Position numbers and translations under genes: made by a program. This document shows positions 13,746 through 25,413 of a DNA stretch of 64,000 nucleotides, piece after piece. The notes under the pieces were generated by a model. It was not told where the DNA came from, did not search any database, and worked only from the letters and a program-made list of their open reading frames with translations. Every line of letters begins with the position of its first letter. Positions within the stretch are counted from its first letter, which is position 1. Origin of the DNA: Gymnogyps californianus. Lineage: Eukaryota > Chordata > Aves > Accipitriformes > Cathartidae. Where the stretch lies: contig NC_059500.1 of the NCBI RefSeq assembly GCF_018139145.2, positions 58,732,607-58,796,606 on the forward strand, in the 5' to 3' direction.

Positions 13746-16700
13746 TCTTATGTTATCCTCCATGTAGGAATGATATAGTCTCTGTATCACAAAGCTGGAC
13801 CTTTGTGATACCATATACACAGGGAAAGTGATAGCTTCCCTGAAGAGTAGAGCATACAAGCCTGGTAAGTTAAAATACTGCACGCTGACTGTGAAACCGT
13901 CCTCTTGCTCATGGTGCACTGTTGTATGTGCACTTGTATGCACGTACATGCAGTCTGATCTGCTCCCTAGATGACAAATCCAGAACTGGTCTTCGGCTGT
14001 CATCCACAAAATTTCTAAATTGCATAGCCAAAGAGAAAATCTACCCTTGACTGGTTCAACCCCAAAGAAAATAAATTATTGACTTCTCATCTCCACTGAA
14101 TTCATATGAGGGATAAACAGTAAAGCACAATATGGATGGCTCCACGGCAAGTCAAAGTGATCTAAATGGAGCTGCCATGATCTCACCTCAAGCAGATAAA
14201 GTCTACTTGAGATAATGACATTCCTGACCAAGCTTGCAGTGAGATGACTTTCCCTACGTGTAAGCCTTTGGGTACAGATGGATGCAGACTTTCCATTTGT
14301 CTCAGCTTTTAAGGTGTCCAGCTGAAGATGGCCTAGGGATTTTCTTCTCAGAGGACTATGAATTGAACTGAGAAAATCAGGTGCTGTCTATAGTCTCTCC
14401 AGTGACATGTGATGCACTTAAAATTACTCATTGCTTCTGAAAATGTACCCCATAAACTTTTTCTACATAAATGTCTGTTATTCATTTGTCAGTTCTTCCT
14501 CCTGATGCCACGTTAGGTACGTATCTCTCACATCTCCTAAATTACTTTTAAAAGGATGGAGGCTTAGTTTTAAACGCAGAACAGCAGCCGACGCCTCCAG
14601 ATTAGGATTTACTATTTTTCTTAACTTCTCCCTGTTGTCCCTGATACATACATCATGCAAGACACTGTTGCAGGATGGTTACCACATAAAATACTCTTAC
14701 ACTGATATCAAAGATTGTGACATTTTCGTTTCTAGAATATGATGTTCCCATATATCGGTTTTGAAAATTTTCCGCTTTTTCTAGGTGAGCCACTTGCCCC
14801 CTATTTTGGTTTGGACTTTGCTTGTGGCTGTGACCCAGAAAGAGAGTACTTGGCTTGCCATAATATCACAGTCGGCTTTAATTTTAAAGTTGTCAGCATA
14901 CCCTTACAGCCATTTCTAGATGTATTTCTGGTGAAGGAAGACCGGCCTTTGGTTGCTTGCCAATGGAAACAATGTAAAGGCCTATTTTTTTTTAATTTGA
15001 GCTGAAGGCAGCCTGATAAAATGCAGTTTCTGCAATTTGTTGAATTATTAAACTACGCAGAAATTATTAATCATTCTAAATATGAGAAATAACTCATGGG
15101 TTTCTTCTGTTGGTCTCACTCAACTTCAACTGCCCTCTTTGAATTAATCCCCAAAGACAATTATTATTTATATTACAGCAACACCTAGAGGCTCCTACTG
15201 AAATCAGAGCGCTATTGCACAAAGTACTGTACACACCCACAGAAAGGCACGATCCTGCCTTATATTCTGTAGTCCAAATTGGTCAGCAAAAGAAAGGTGA
15301 GCAGAGGAAGCAGTAGGAGCCAAGGCAAGAGGATGCACCCACACTCACACAGGTCATAGTGCTGGGACGCACCTTTGGCACCTAAATGTGAACCCAACCA
15401 TTTCACCGTCCCACTCTCAGAGATCGTAGCCAAAACCAGATGGACATCACCGCTGCACTGATGCCAGGAGCCAAGCTGCAGGAAACTGAGTGCTGGGGCA
15501 ATCCCCACCGTTACTGGTGGAAGAAAGCACTTGTTAAGGCAAATACACCCAAGACCCAATGCTATCACATCCCAGGAGGATTTTTGAGTCCAGAGCAGTG
15601 GTTGCAAGGAGTGTGAGGAAGGACAGCGGTTTGGCAGTGGTTTTGCTTACCAAAACGTATTGCAACAGCTCTGCTTCTTCTATTTAGTCCTGCGGTATCT
15701 GTTTTGGAACTGACCAATGGAAAATCTCTGGGCTCGCTTTCTCCCACGCCGCTTGGGGTTAAAGAGGGCTACAAAATGTAACAAGGTTTGGAAATCACCC
15801 AGCAGCATTCATTCGTTCTTGTCTCCAGCCTTTATTAGTGGAGAGAGCTTCAGATCTGAGGCTAAATCACTGGTTGGAGAGGATAGGAGCAGACAAAAGG
15901 CAAGGGGTACCACATCCGACCTGCAAGTTGGATGTGTAACGAGAATGATTTGGAAATACTGCAAAGAGCAAACTGATCCTGGTGGTAGTGTCAATAGCCT
16001 CCCCTGTGAGCACTAATTGTATTATTAAGAAAACAGACTAACACAAAACTAAAGCACAGAAACATACATTTAGGATCTGGCCAGATGCCAGCATGCTCAA
16101 GGCACATTCTTCATACCAGCTGAATTATGATACTGTGTTATTTGTTTTGCTGGAGTGCTCAGGAGCACTAATCATCAACCTGCATCCTGCCGTGGTCCAT
16201 GCCATAAAAATACAGAAGGCCAACACACCGCCCGCAAAGAGCTCACACTGCATGTGCGAGATCAGAGGGGTACAGACAGCCTAAGATGGTGTAGCTCAGC
16301 AAGACGGGTATTTGTTTCCAGGTATCCATGGTTCAGCTATTGTCAAGACAGAGAATTTTGAAAGAGGGTTTTGAAGGAGAACAGCATGAGTTTACTGATG
16401 TTTCCAGTGAGATTGTCATTAAGGAGGAATATAGATTTTTTAGTTATTTCCCCTTCTGCCTGCAATCCTCTTACTCCATACCTACCAGGTGAAATGTTCC
16501 AAAACAAATATATTGCAATCTATTATAAAGAAACAGGTCACCCAGACAAGCATCAATAGTTGCTTGGGAGCAAATAAGAACATTACAAACAATACATCAG
16601 TCCCTTGCTTGCTGCTTCAAGTTTAAATAATAGCACCTTCCATTTCCTGGGTTGCAAATAGCAAGTATTTGTTAATGATACCTTAGCAATTCACAAAACA

Positions 16701-16879
16701 GGGAAGAAGGGGAGAACCCCCACTTTATTTTTGGCAGATCAGATGATGCTGAAGAACATGTTTGTGCATGTGAGGGGAGTGGGGGGCATAAGGCCAGAGC
16801 CACATGGAGGGGATTTGTATGCAATGGGAATAAATCTGTGAAAATGTGTAAGTGGAGCTGCAGAAGGAAATCTGCAGCC

Positions 16880-17520
16880 GCCTGAGCCAGGCGGTTGAAT
16901 GGCAGAGAGGATGGAGGCTATTTGAATACTGATGTGGCCCTCACTTTCTTCCATTTCCATTAATGACATGCTCATCAAGGGCAAACAATGGGACCGGCTG
17001 CCTGCGCCTGTCACACTGTGTGGGTGCTGGGAATGCCAGGCTGTCATCCTGGGGCTGCATTTAGAGACCTGCACGCTAATAAGAAGTGCTCTGTGCCGTC
17101 AATGCAGACAGGTGCTTCCGAGGCTGGGACATGCTCCATTCCCTTCCCCTGAAACCCTCCTCTCCCGGCCCCCTGACAGACACCATGAAATGCACAAATT
17201 AACAGCCCCATCATGTTGGGCTGCTGCTGCCTGCAGTGAAAGCAGAAAATCAAGTTGTCACCCAGGGTGCAGTGATAAAGCCACAGCCTCATTTCTCTGT
17301 TGGTGCCCTATAATAGCAAATGCCAGACAGCTGGATGGATTGAGAGGTTTTAGATTAGGGTCCTGCTGCACTTTGGCCACTGAATTAGCAGTTGCTGTTT
17401 TCATGCAGATTATTTGTGTGCAAAGCAAACATCTGGAGAAAGCAAAGGCTCCAGGGTCAGATATTCGATGCTTCTTTCCTCTAATGAAGCAGAAATAACA
17501 GAAATTATACAGTGCCTTTG
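16880..17520. promoter_or_regulatory. Candidate conserved non-coding enhancer block
   Basis: This non-repetitive, GC-balanced segment holds homeodomain-like cores (CCATTAATGAC near 16967, GCTAATAAG near 17075, AAATTAAC near 17197) interspersed with E-box-like CAGCTG and CATCTG motifs. A 188-codon open frame crosses it (16932-17498, plus strand), but its predicted product is cysteine-rich and disordered in character, with no recognisable domain. I treat the frame as incidental and the block as possibly regulatory. Confidence 0.3.
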
Positions 17521-18769
17521 AAAAAAATTCTCCCCCATCAATGAAAAAGCAAAAACTCTCCTGGATTTGCCTTTAGAGACCTTCCCAGCAAATGCACAAG
17601 ACTGTGTTTGCAAGCATTTGCCCATGGCCAAACTGAACAAGACTCTCAAACCAAGACAAGCTCATAATTTTACAACAAAGGTGGCTGGAGAAAAGTCACA
17701 GCAAGTCTTTCTGGGAAGGCAAAGGGGAGGGTGAACTCTCCAAAGGCATTTTATTTCCATAGCGCAGCATTCCTCTTTGGCAGCGGGCTCTTCTCACAGC
17801 CATCCAAGACCCACTGCAATAAGAGGGTTTAGCTGTTTTCACGCGTGAGTAGCTCAGCCACAGGTGAGAACTGATGTCCGGAGCTCAGAATCCAAAGTGG
17901 GGCCAAAGCCACCCTGAAACTCCCATTGCCTCCTCACAAAGGCAGGTACCTGGGCTTCTGAATGAAAAACAAAGCCAAAATGGAACCGAAGAGAGTCATC
18001 GACAAGGAAGGTGACAGTGACAGAGACCGACCACGCAGACATTTGCCCCGCAGCAGGTGCTGCATCAGCGATAAGGAACGGAGGGGCCTGAGCCCTTCAG
18101 ACTCCAAGGAATTTAATGACATAACGGCCTGAGAACTTCAACATAAAACAGGAAGAGCAACTAACGAAACTTACAACATAAAACCCCCCTCCTGTCATTT
18201 TTATAGTAATAGTAAAACACTTTATTGAATTTATGAGCTACATAATCACTATGAAGAATGTAACTTGAATTAGAACCAACTCAGAAGTATAATATCAACT
18301 ATAAACCCTTTTCTATTACCCCATCCCTTTATCACATCCTATCCGGCTCTTTTTAAACGAAGGAATACTGCATTCTTCAAAATTTAGTCTGAGATCCATC
18401 TCCTAACTTCTCAATAAATCAAGCAAACTGCAAGCGTCTGTAACGGACACAGGGCCAAAAAATCACGGCATGGCCCCAGAACAGATTTTATAGCTAGAGT
18501 TAAGAAATCATTGAAAAAACAAAAAGCAAACAACATTTCTGTGAAGATTGTGCCTGGGAAGGCGCAGGGGAATATCCTGAGGGTTTTGGTTGTGAAGCCA
18601 TGTAGCAAGGTGCAGCACGGTGTTATTAGATGGTTCAGACCCCAAAATGCAAGTCATCAGAGTAGACCTTCAAAACAAAAGCACAACCCCACAACGCACC
18701 CGTGCACAGGTGGGAAGTCCATTTAGGAGCAGACACATTAGCAGGACTTTGAAGCACCCTCTCCGGAGC

Positions 18770-19460
18770 CTTTTCAGTCCCAGGGTTTTGACATGAGCGA
18801 TAAAATCTGCGCAAAGCCAGAGAATGCATTGAGGGGCTGTTTATATCCAGATCCATTATTTTTGTGGAGGAGTTTGTAAATGAATCATTGCGGGGGAGGG
18901 AAATGTACATAACACAGCTAAAGCAGCATGTTTTACTGTGTTTTCTGATTCCATTTTACTCCTTTAGTCTCTCCGGTCCCCAAGGATTTTTCTGAAGGGG
19001 CGATAAAATAAAATGGGTGAAACAAAGCCATAAGCCAGTTAAGTCTGAAAGACATGTCATCTCATCTAAAAAGAAGAAACGGACCATTTCCATGCCTAGG
19101 GCTGACAGCAACGCCTGAGCTAGCAATAGCGCTATTCCATTTGATTTATAGAATAATGGGGTGACAAATGATGACAAAAATAAACTTTTACTGCACTGAA
19201 CTGCTCCTTTATTTATGAAATTTGGCCAAGTAGTGAAATCTTTTATCTGCAAGTTGTAACATGGAGTGGAAACGAGCGATTATGGTGTGGTAATAGTAAT
19301 CCAGTGATGGAGGCCGAGTCAGTTGGAAATGGATTGAGGTAAAATAACTACCGCACCATGATAAATGTGAACAGCGCTTTGCTGACAGATGATCTAACAG
19401 GTGTTCATAACAACTATATAAGAGGATTTATTTATGACTAGCCACAGCCGCAGCACTGTA
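18770..19460. promoter_or_regulatory. Candidate conserved non-coding enhancer block
   Basis: This is an intergenic stretch with no repeat signature. It has moderate GC and dense developmental factor motifs: GGGGCGATAAAATAAAA near 18998, TGACAAATGATGACA near 19162, AAATAAAC near 19176, TGTGGT near 19286, GACAGATGATC near 19384. A perfect palindrome AATAGCGCTATT lies at 19125-19136. The texture resembles vertebrate conserved elements around developmental genes. Conservation itself cannot be seen from one sequence. Confidence 0.35.
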
Positions 19461-19735
19461 AATCAACTCCAGCAGCTGCACACCGCTGAAACCAAGTCCC
19501 TGATGGAGAAACAGTGCAAGAACCCAAAAGAACACAATTCACTCCAGAATCTTAATCATCAAATAACGTGTTTTTTTAAGTAATTACACCACAGTGCAGA
19601 AATCAGAATGACTTTCAATTACATAAAGCTGAGCTACCAACTAACTTTGCCCAAACCCAGGCATTGGCAAAGGCCTGCAGATCTGGCTGGAGCAGAACAG
19701 TTTCTTTTGGACCCGGTGTCAAAGACATGCCCCCC

Positions 19736-19750
19736 TTTTTTTTTTTTTTT
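19736..19750. repeat. T15 homopolymer
   Basis: A run of 15 T follows CCCCC in intergenic DNA, about 370 bp left of the solo LTR. Confidence 0.75.
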
Positions 19751-20117
19751 GATAAATGAAGCCACTTTGGTGCTGTTCTGGCGTGGTGCCGAGACAGTAA
19801 GGGCAAGAGGAATGGAAGGGGCTCCTCTCTGCCTCACCAGGGTGTACTCCCTCTTAGCTGTGCCAAATCCAAATGTCTGGAGAGCTGCACTCCAAGCCCT
19901 GTCAGTGAAATAATCTGATCACCAAAACCAACCGCAAATCCCACAAAAACACTGCAGCCTCACAGAAAAGGTTATGAGGTCTTTAAACTCAAATCATCTT
20001 GCCAGTTTGCTTTAGAGCATGAATCTGCAAACATGTGAAGAAAGACAGCTGAGGGAGGAATCAACGGTACCAAGCGGGACAGATACCTGCTTTTTGTCAG
20101 AATTGGAAAAAACAGTG

Positions 20118-20711
20118 TGTGCTGGCTTTGGCTGGGGTAGAGTTAATTTTCTTCATAGTAGCTAGTATGGGGCTATGTTTTGGATTTGTGCTGGAAACAG
20201 TGTTGACAATTCAGGGATGTTTTCATTACTACTGAGCAGTGCTTACACAGAGTCAAGGCCTTTTCCGCTTGTCACCCCACCCCACCAGCGAGTAGGCCAA
20301 GAGTGTGCAAGAAGTTGGGAGGGGACACAGCCGGGACAGCTGACCCCAACTGACCAAAGGGATATTCCACACCATATGACGTCATGCTCAGCCATAAAAG
20401 CGGGGGGAAGAAGGAGGAAGGGGGGGATGTTCAGAGTGATGGCGTTTGTCTTCCCAAGTAACCGTCAGGTGTGATGGAGCCCTGCTTTCCTGGAGACGGC
20501 TGAACACCTGCCTGCCGATGGGAAGTAGTGAATGAATTCCTTGTTTTGCTTTGCTTGGTGCGTGGCTTTTGCTTTACCTATTAAACTGTCTTTATCTCAG
20601 CCCACGAGTTTTTTCACTTTTACTCTTCTGATTCTCCCGCCCATCCCACTGGGGGAGAGTAAGCGAGCAGCTGGGTGGTACTTAGTTGCCAGCTGGGGTT
20701 AAACAACAACA
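20118..20711 (+). mobile_element. Solo LTR of an avian endogenous retrovirus (about 0.6 kb)
   Basis: The LTR starts TGTGCTGGCTTTGGC at 20118 and ends in CA at 20711. Flanking 5-mers CAGTG and CCGTG differ at one base and look like an aged 5-bp target-site duplication. It is the same family as the element at 60118-60699: shared 5' end, shared GACAGCTGACCC block, shared TATTAAACTGTCTTTATCTCA block, shared CTGGGGTTAAAC end. On the plus strand it has a perfect TGACGTCA at 20377-20384, a CATAAAAG TATA-like box at about 20393, and an ATTAAA poly(A) signal at 20580. No internal retroviral sequence is adjacent. The U5 side differs from the other copy, suggesting a different subfamily. Confidence 0.9.
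20377..20400 (+). promoter_or_regulatory. LTR core promoter: CRE palindrome and TATA-like box
   Basis: A perfect cAMP-response element palindrome (TGACGTCA, 20377-20384) lies 8 bases upstream of a CATAAAAG TATA-like box inside the LTR. In the related copy at 60375-60382 the palindrome reads TGACATCA, one base off. CREB/ATF factors bind the intact form; activity here is inference. Confidence 0.55.
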
Positions 20712-20999
20712 CCGTGTAAAAAAAAAAACCTGAATTGGTAATTCTTTCATCTCTTCTACCTCCCTCACAACTGATGTTTTAGAGTAATATGGAATACCAT
20801 TTACTTTCTAAACAGGATTCAGCAAGTGCTGGCATGCTCTACATTGCTGGTGCACACACAGAGTGCAACTAAATGCTTAAACATCCTCACACAAATACAC
20901 AAAATCAGGGCAAACCAAAATGAAAATGACAGGAAATAATAAATACTGCAGGATCAAATTATTCTGTGTGTGAAACACCATCTGCAAAGAGAGGGAAGT

Positions 21000-22270
21000 G
21001 TCCCCTGCAGTGACGTACATTACGTACAAGCCTCCGGGCACATTTAAGAGAAGATCAGGGGGTCTGCAGTGCCCCAGGGTAGAGCCAGCCGCCCCTTGTG
21101 AAGCTGCAGCCCTGGTGCGCACTCACACGGGTCTGCTCAGGGTTGCCAGGAGTTGAGGCTGTCACAACAGGGAGGCCTCACATCCAGGCAGAGCCTCCTG
21201 GGGACGGCTGTAGGCTGCTCAGCCCACACCTCCCCTCTGCTTGCGATTTAATTACAAACCTCCATTAAAGCTGCAGCCCGTCCTGGAGGCCAGTATCCCA
21301 CGTATCTCCCACCTCTGTGGCCCAGGAAAGGGGGTTTGCTGCCTCTCAGGCAGGCTGCCGGCACCTGGGGGCCTCTCTGGCATCCTGGCAGCAGGGGCAG
21401 GCCCAGGCCAGGCATGCAGGGGCAGCTGCAGGGTGAGCAGAGGCTGCTCCACCTGCCCCGTGAAGCCACAGCTACCAGGCCTCAACTCGAGGGGTGCCTG
21501 TAGCTACCGCTACCTGCCAGCCTCTCTGGTTGCCTAGGCCTCAAAGCCCTGTGAACACAGACGGCCTGCGGCTGCTGGTGGTGCTTGGAGGTGACAAGGG
21601 GCAGCTATTTTGGTCAGATGTGATGTGTTGCAGAAGGAGAAGAGCTGGCGCTGCCTCTCCCAAGGCTTCTGCCCTCCCTGCACCTCTGTTGCCCGCTCTT
21701 TTCCAGCTGCCAGACTCGGAGTGCTGTGGTGAGCCCGAGCTGGTGGGTGTCCCGTGGGTCAAGACAAGGCTGAAGCTCTGCAGGGCAGCTGGAAGCACCA
21801 GGGTGCTTCCTCACTTTAGTGGCCATCTCCCTAACTCAACTGCCGTTTGCCATGGCTAGTGGCTGAATGGCTGCCAGTCATGGCTGATAAAAGAGGAGGC
21901 CTTTCACCACCTTCTCACCGCCCATCCAGAGTCCACCAGCATTTTTACAGAGTGGGAGGGTGAGAAGCACCTGAGTGCACCAACAGCTCTTGCCAGTTCT
22001 TGAAGGAGCAGGGTGACGTGGCAGCTGTTTTTGCAAGGCTTAGTCTATACCCTTCCCATCAAGGAGAAAAACCAGGTCTGGGTTGAGCCAGACGGGGGCA
22101 CGGAGACGTGGATGGTGACTCACAACATATATGCTCCATTAGATGGTGCTGAAGGCAGAGCTGCTGTTTCCTGTCCCCTTCCCTCTCCTTTGAAAGCTGT
22201 GACTGGGAAGGGGGGCAAAGGAGGAGGCAAGTCGCCAGGAGCAGGGTGAGAGCAGGCTGGGACCTGGAGA
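21000..22270. other. GC-rich intergenic block of unknown origin
   Basis: This stretch is clearly richer in G and C than both flanks. It is full of CTGCAG, GGCAGG and CCAGGC motifs and begins soon after the solo LTR ending at 20711. Open frames of 70-121 codons occur on both strands, as expected in GC-rich DNA with few stops; none shows a recognisable domain. It might be an unrecognised repeat, a GC-biased recombination tract, or a weak CpG-containing regulatory region. No LTR ends or CR1 motifs were seen inside it. Confidence 0.4.
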
Positions 22271-23768
22271 GGACTGGAAAAGCAGTGGTGGAAGCCAGCA
22301 AAACTCATTTTTGCCCCCTCTCTCGTACGTGCACAATGGGAAAAAGGAGTTTAGAATAATGCTGTTTGTAAAGATATGTGTATATGCACCATAATGTACA
22401 TGGGGATTTAACTGGATCAGGATTTGGGGCAGTACAGTCACAGCATGGGCTCAGAGTTACCAGCCACTGAAGAGCAGTTCACCTTGTACCTTCTGAAGCA
22501 AAACCAGTTAGCTGTGGGACTGGAAATGCAGTGACGTTCACCATCTCTCCCTCTTCCAAACAGGTTCACCGGACTGTGCTACATAAAGCACAACAAGTAT
22601 ACCAGATAAGAGGAAATTAACCTGAACAGAAGCATTGCTTTTATCGGGGTTGTGCACAAAGGCTCCTATCAGCAAAGCACACTATGCAAACACAGCAAAG
22701 CCTGCTGTCTGCACCACAAAACATTTAATATAACACGTAAGTGTTATAAAAACATGCACTTTATGATAAAACAAACAAAAATATGGGGAAGGGGAGGGAG
22801 ACAAACTGACAGAAAATGAAAGGAACAGAGTCCGATCCTCATATATTTGTTTCAGGCACACACTGAAAGTCAGATGAGGGCTTGGGAGGATTCAACTTAG
22901 CTGTATATTGCCGACCAGAATCCTTGTTAGCGCATTTAAGTGCTAAGTTAAAATTAATTCAAGCATATAAGATATTGTATGCAAAACTAGACAGTCTAGT
23001 AATTGAATATTTTTAAAAAAGAATTAATACTAATTATGGTAATGGACCATTGCAAAACAAAGTGCGCAAAAGGATTTGATCCTATCACCAAATATCACTA
23101 ATTAGCCTAAGCCTCAGATCAAGAGGATTTACAGCCCTTATGGTTTTTTTGTATCCTATCCAAAACATATCTCTATATTCCTTTTTTAATGTACATTTCC
23201 AGTTTTGTTCCACTTTTAGTAAACATCATATTATCTTATGACAGCGGCTGACCAGCACTTAAGGAGATGTTATGTTTAAAAACAGGGGAAAAAAAAGTTA
23301 ATTCCTTCCTCCAATTCACATATATTGCTTCAGAAATGTTACAGAATGCCACCTTGTTCCTGAGTTAGTAGAAAAGATCATCAGAAAAGCCCAATTTATC
23401 TTTTCTATGCCATTCATTATTTCATATACTGTATCACGTCCCTGCTCTAAAAACACTTTCATTATTTCCACTATCCTTTCACACGGCATTCTATTTATAT
23501 CTTCCATTATTTTGTTCCTAGCTCTAGACCCATTCCTATTTCTGCTATTTTTCTACAGAAATTAGTTACTAGAATTAAAGCAGGGCATGCAGGAAAAAAA
23601 TATGTTATCCTTTTATACAACATCATAAAATGTGAAAGGAAAATAAGAGGAAAAAAATTGTTATTTTGACTGTTGTGCATCAAGCCGATGTTTATATTCT
23701 GCCATCCATAGTAAAATAACAACTCTTCCCTGTACCCTATTCTTTCCAAATGGTTTGAGTTATTTTGG

Positions 23769-23813
23769 AATAACTGAATTTGAAAATTCAGTTATTTAAA
23801 AAAAAAAAAAAAA
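23769..23813. repeat. 12-bp perfect hairpin followed by A16 tract
   Basis: AATAACTGAATT (23769-23780), a TGAA loop and AATTCAGTTATT (23785-23796) form a perfect 12-bp stem with a 4-nt loop. A run of 16 A (23798-23813) and a GAAA-rich stretch follow directly. It could be the end of a small retroposed or foldback element, or chance. Confidence 0.6.
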
Positions 23814-25391
23814 GAAAGAAAGAAGAAAAAACCCCTTCCTCTTCACAACAGGGGAATATGTGTGTGTGTGGAAACAACCAGGAAGCAAAAAAGAGGTAAA
23901 CCGTCAATATCTCACTACGCAGAAACTCTCTCATCTGTTTGCCCTTTGCTCTTGTTGCATAATTCTTCAATTTGTCATTACCAGCATCAGTTTTAAATCT
24001 TGGACTAGATCACAATAATCTTGGAGTCTCTCTGAGTTTTACTTACCTTGGGCATGAGTGAATTAAACAGTTAATAAAATTATACCCAAATTTCCTATTT
24101 ATGGTAATATATTTCAGTTTGTAGTTGTTATTGGTTTTCCTATGTTTCTGCATGTTCCATTGCATTTGAACCCTTCGTAATTTAAGTAATTAACCCTCAC
24201 CTCCCGCTCCCTAAACTGGACCTTGATACAATTCCCTAACCATCTTAGCAAAACCCACCTCACCAGTCCTGCAATACTATGCTTTAGCCTTGCTCCCACG
24301 TCCCAAGTCGTGCATACAGGTACGCTCCAAGGCTGCCCAGGTCTAGATTCTCGCCGAAGCCAGGTGGTTCTCAGTGCGTAGCTCCCGGCTGAAAAGCCTG
24401 CCCACAGAGGTAGGAGCTGCTGCTACCTGCTACAAGCAGATCACTCTGAAGTGAATTCTAGATTGCAATTTAGACTAGTCATCTACTTCATATCCTAATA
24501 ACCTTTAATATGCCTCTATAAATGATGAAAAGGATGGAAGAAAGTGAATTAAAATGATATATAGCAAAACCAAAAACCTATTGTTAACTACTGCTAACTG
24601 GCCGAATTATGACTGAGTGCAACCTCCACTATTAATGTAAGGTATGTACATGTGCTCATGTTTAGGTTTTTGAAGAGCTGAGCTTTATTGCATTCAGAGA
24701 TATTTCACTATTTAAATCTGTGTCTTAAAAGAAAGTTTCTCTCCAAATTACTATTTGGGGAAGGCAGCATAAATTTTCAAATCACACCGTCAGCCCAGAT
24801 ACCTGTATCAAGAGTTATTGAACCACTGGACCAAGTCACAAATTGTTGAAAAATGTAAATTAGTACCAGAAACTCCCCAAATATCCTTACTATACACATG
24901 TTTCTGGGCTTCACTATTAAAGTGTATAAAGTACTCTAGGGAGGCAGAAATTACTGAGTAACGTGTGTGACTTACATAGCATTAATATGCTTTCATTTGA
25001 TTTATACTGTGGTATAAATCAATTCTTGTTTCTTTTCTCCTTTACAAACATGGCTGAAGGTTTTGCAGTTCAGTCTTTTCTCAGGAAGCGTGGTTCTGCA
25101 CCTTTGCCTCACCACCTTCTCACTGAGTCTTAATATCAAATACTATCTAGACCAATCTGCATTTTCTCCGAGATGATGGTATTTTCTACAATGAATAATT
25201 TTTCATCTGTTTGAATAACTTTTACATCACACTTCAAAACTGTAATTCAAGAAAAAACTTATTGCAGGATTAGGACTTCAGAAAATAATGTAAATGTTGA
25301 TTAAGAACATGTACATTTCTGCTGAGGGCATAAGATTCTTGTTTGTCTGAGAAGTACCAGTATATTTTGGGTGCTAGCAAAACCTAGAAGG

Positions 25392-25413
25392 TTTATTTAT
25401 TTATTTATTTATT
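25392..25413. repeat. (TTTA)n microsatellite
   Basis: About five tandem copies of the tetramer are followed by T-rich sequence. It lies about 1 kb downstream of the candidate AP3B1 distal poly(A) signal. Confidence 0.85.

Larger units (their letters stand above)
12169..20117. other. Intergenic DNA between two solo LTRs
   Basis: Apart from the old CR1 fragment and two enhancer-like blocks, I see no gene. The plus-strand 88-codon frame at 14739-15005 and the minus-strand 115-codon frame at 15260-15607 lack recognisable motifs. A TBCA coding exon, expected somewhere to the left if mammalian gene order holds, was not found. Confidence 0.55.

Noticed and set aside
14739..15005. 88-codon plus-strand frame
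   Set aside because: Product looked superficially protein-like but has no family motif and no acceptor/donor pattern that would place it in a gene.
16932..17498. 188-codon open frame, plus strand
   Set aside because: No recognisable domain, no splice or promoter context, cysteine-rich mixed composition. Best explained as chance over a possibly conserved non-coding block.
21241..21859. Open frames in the GC-rich block
   Set aside because: Frames are open on both strands because stops are rare in GC-rich sequence. No conserved motif.
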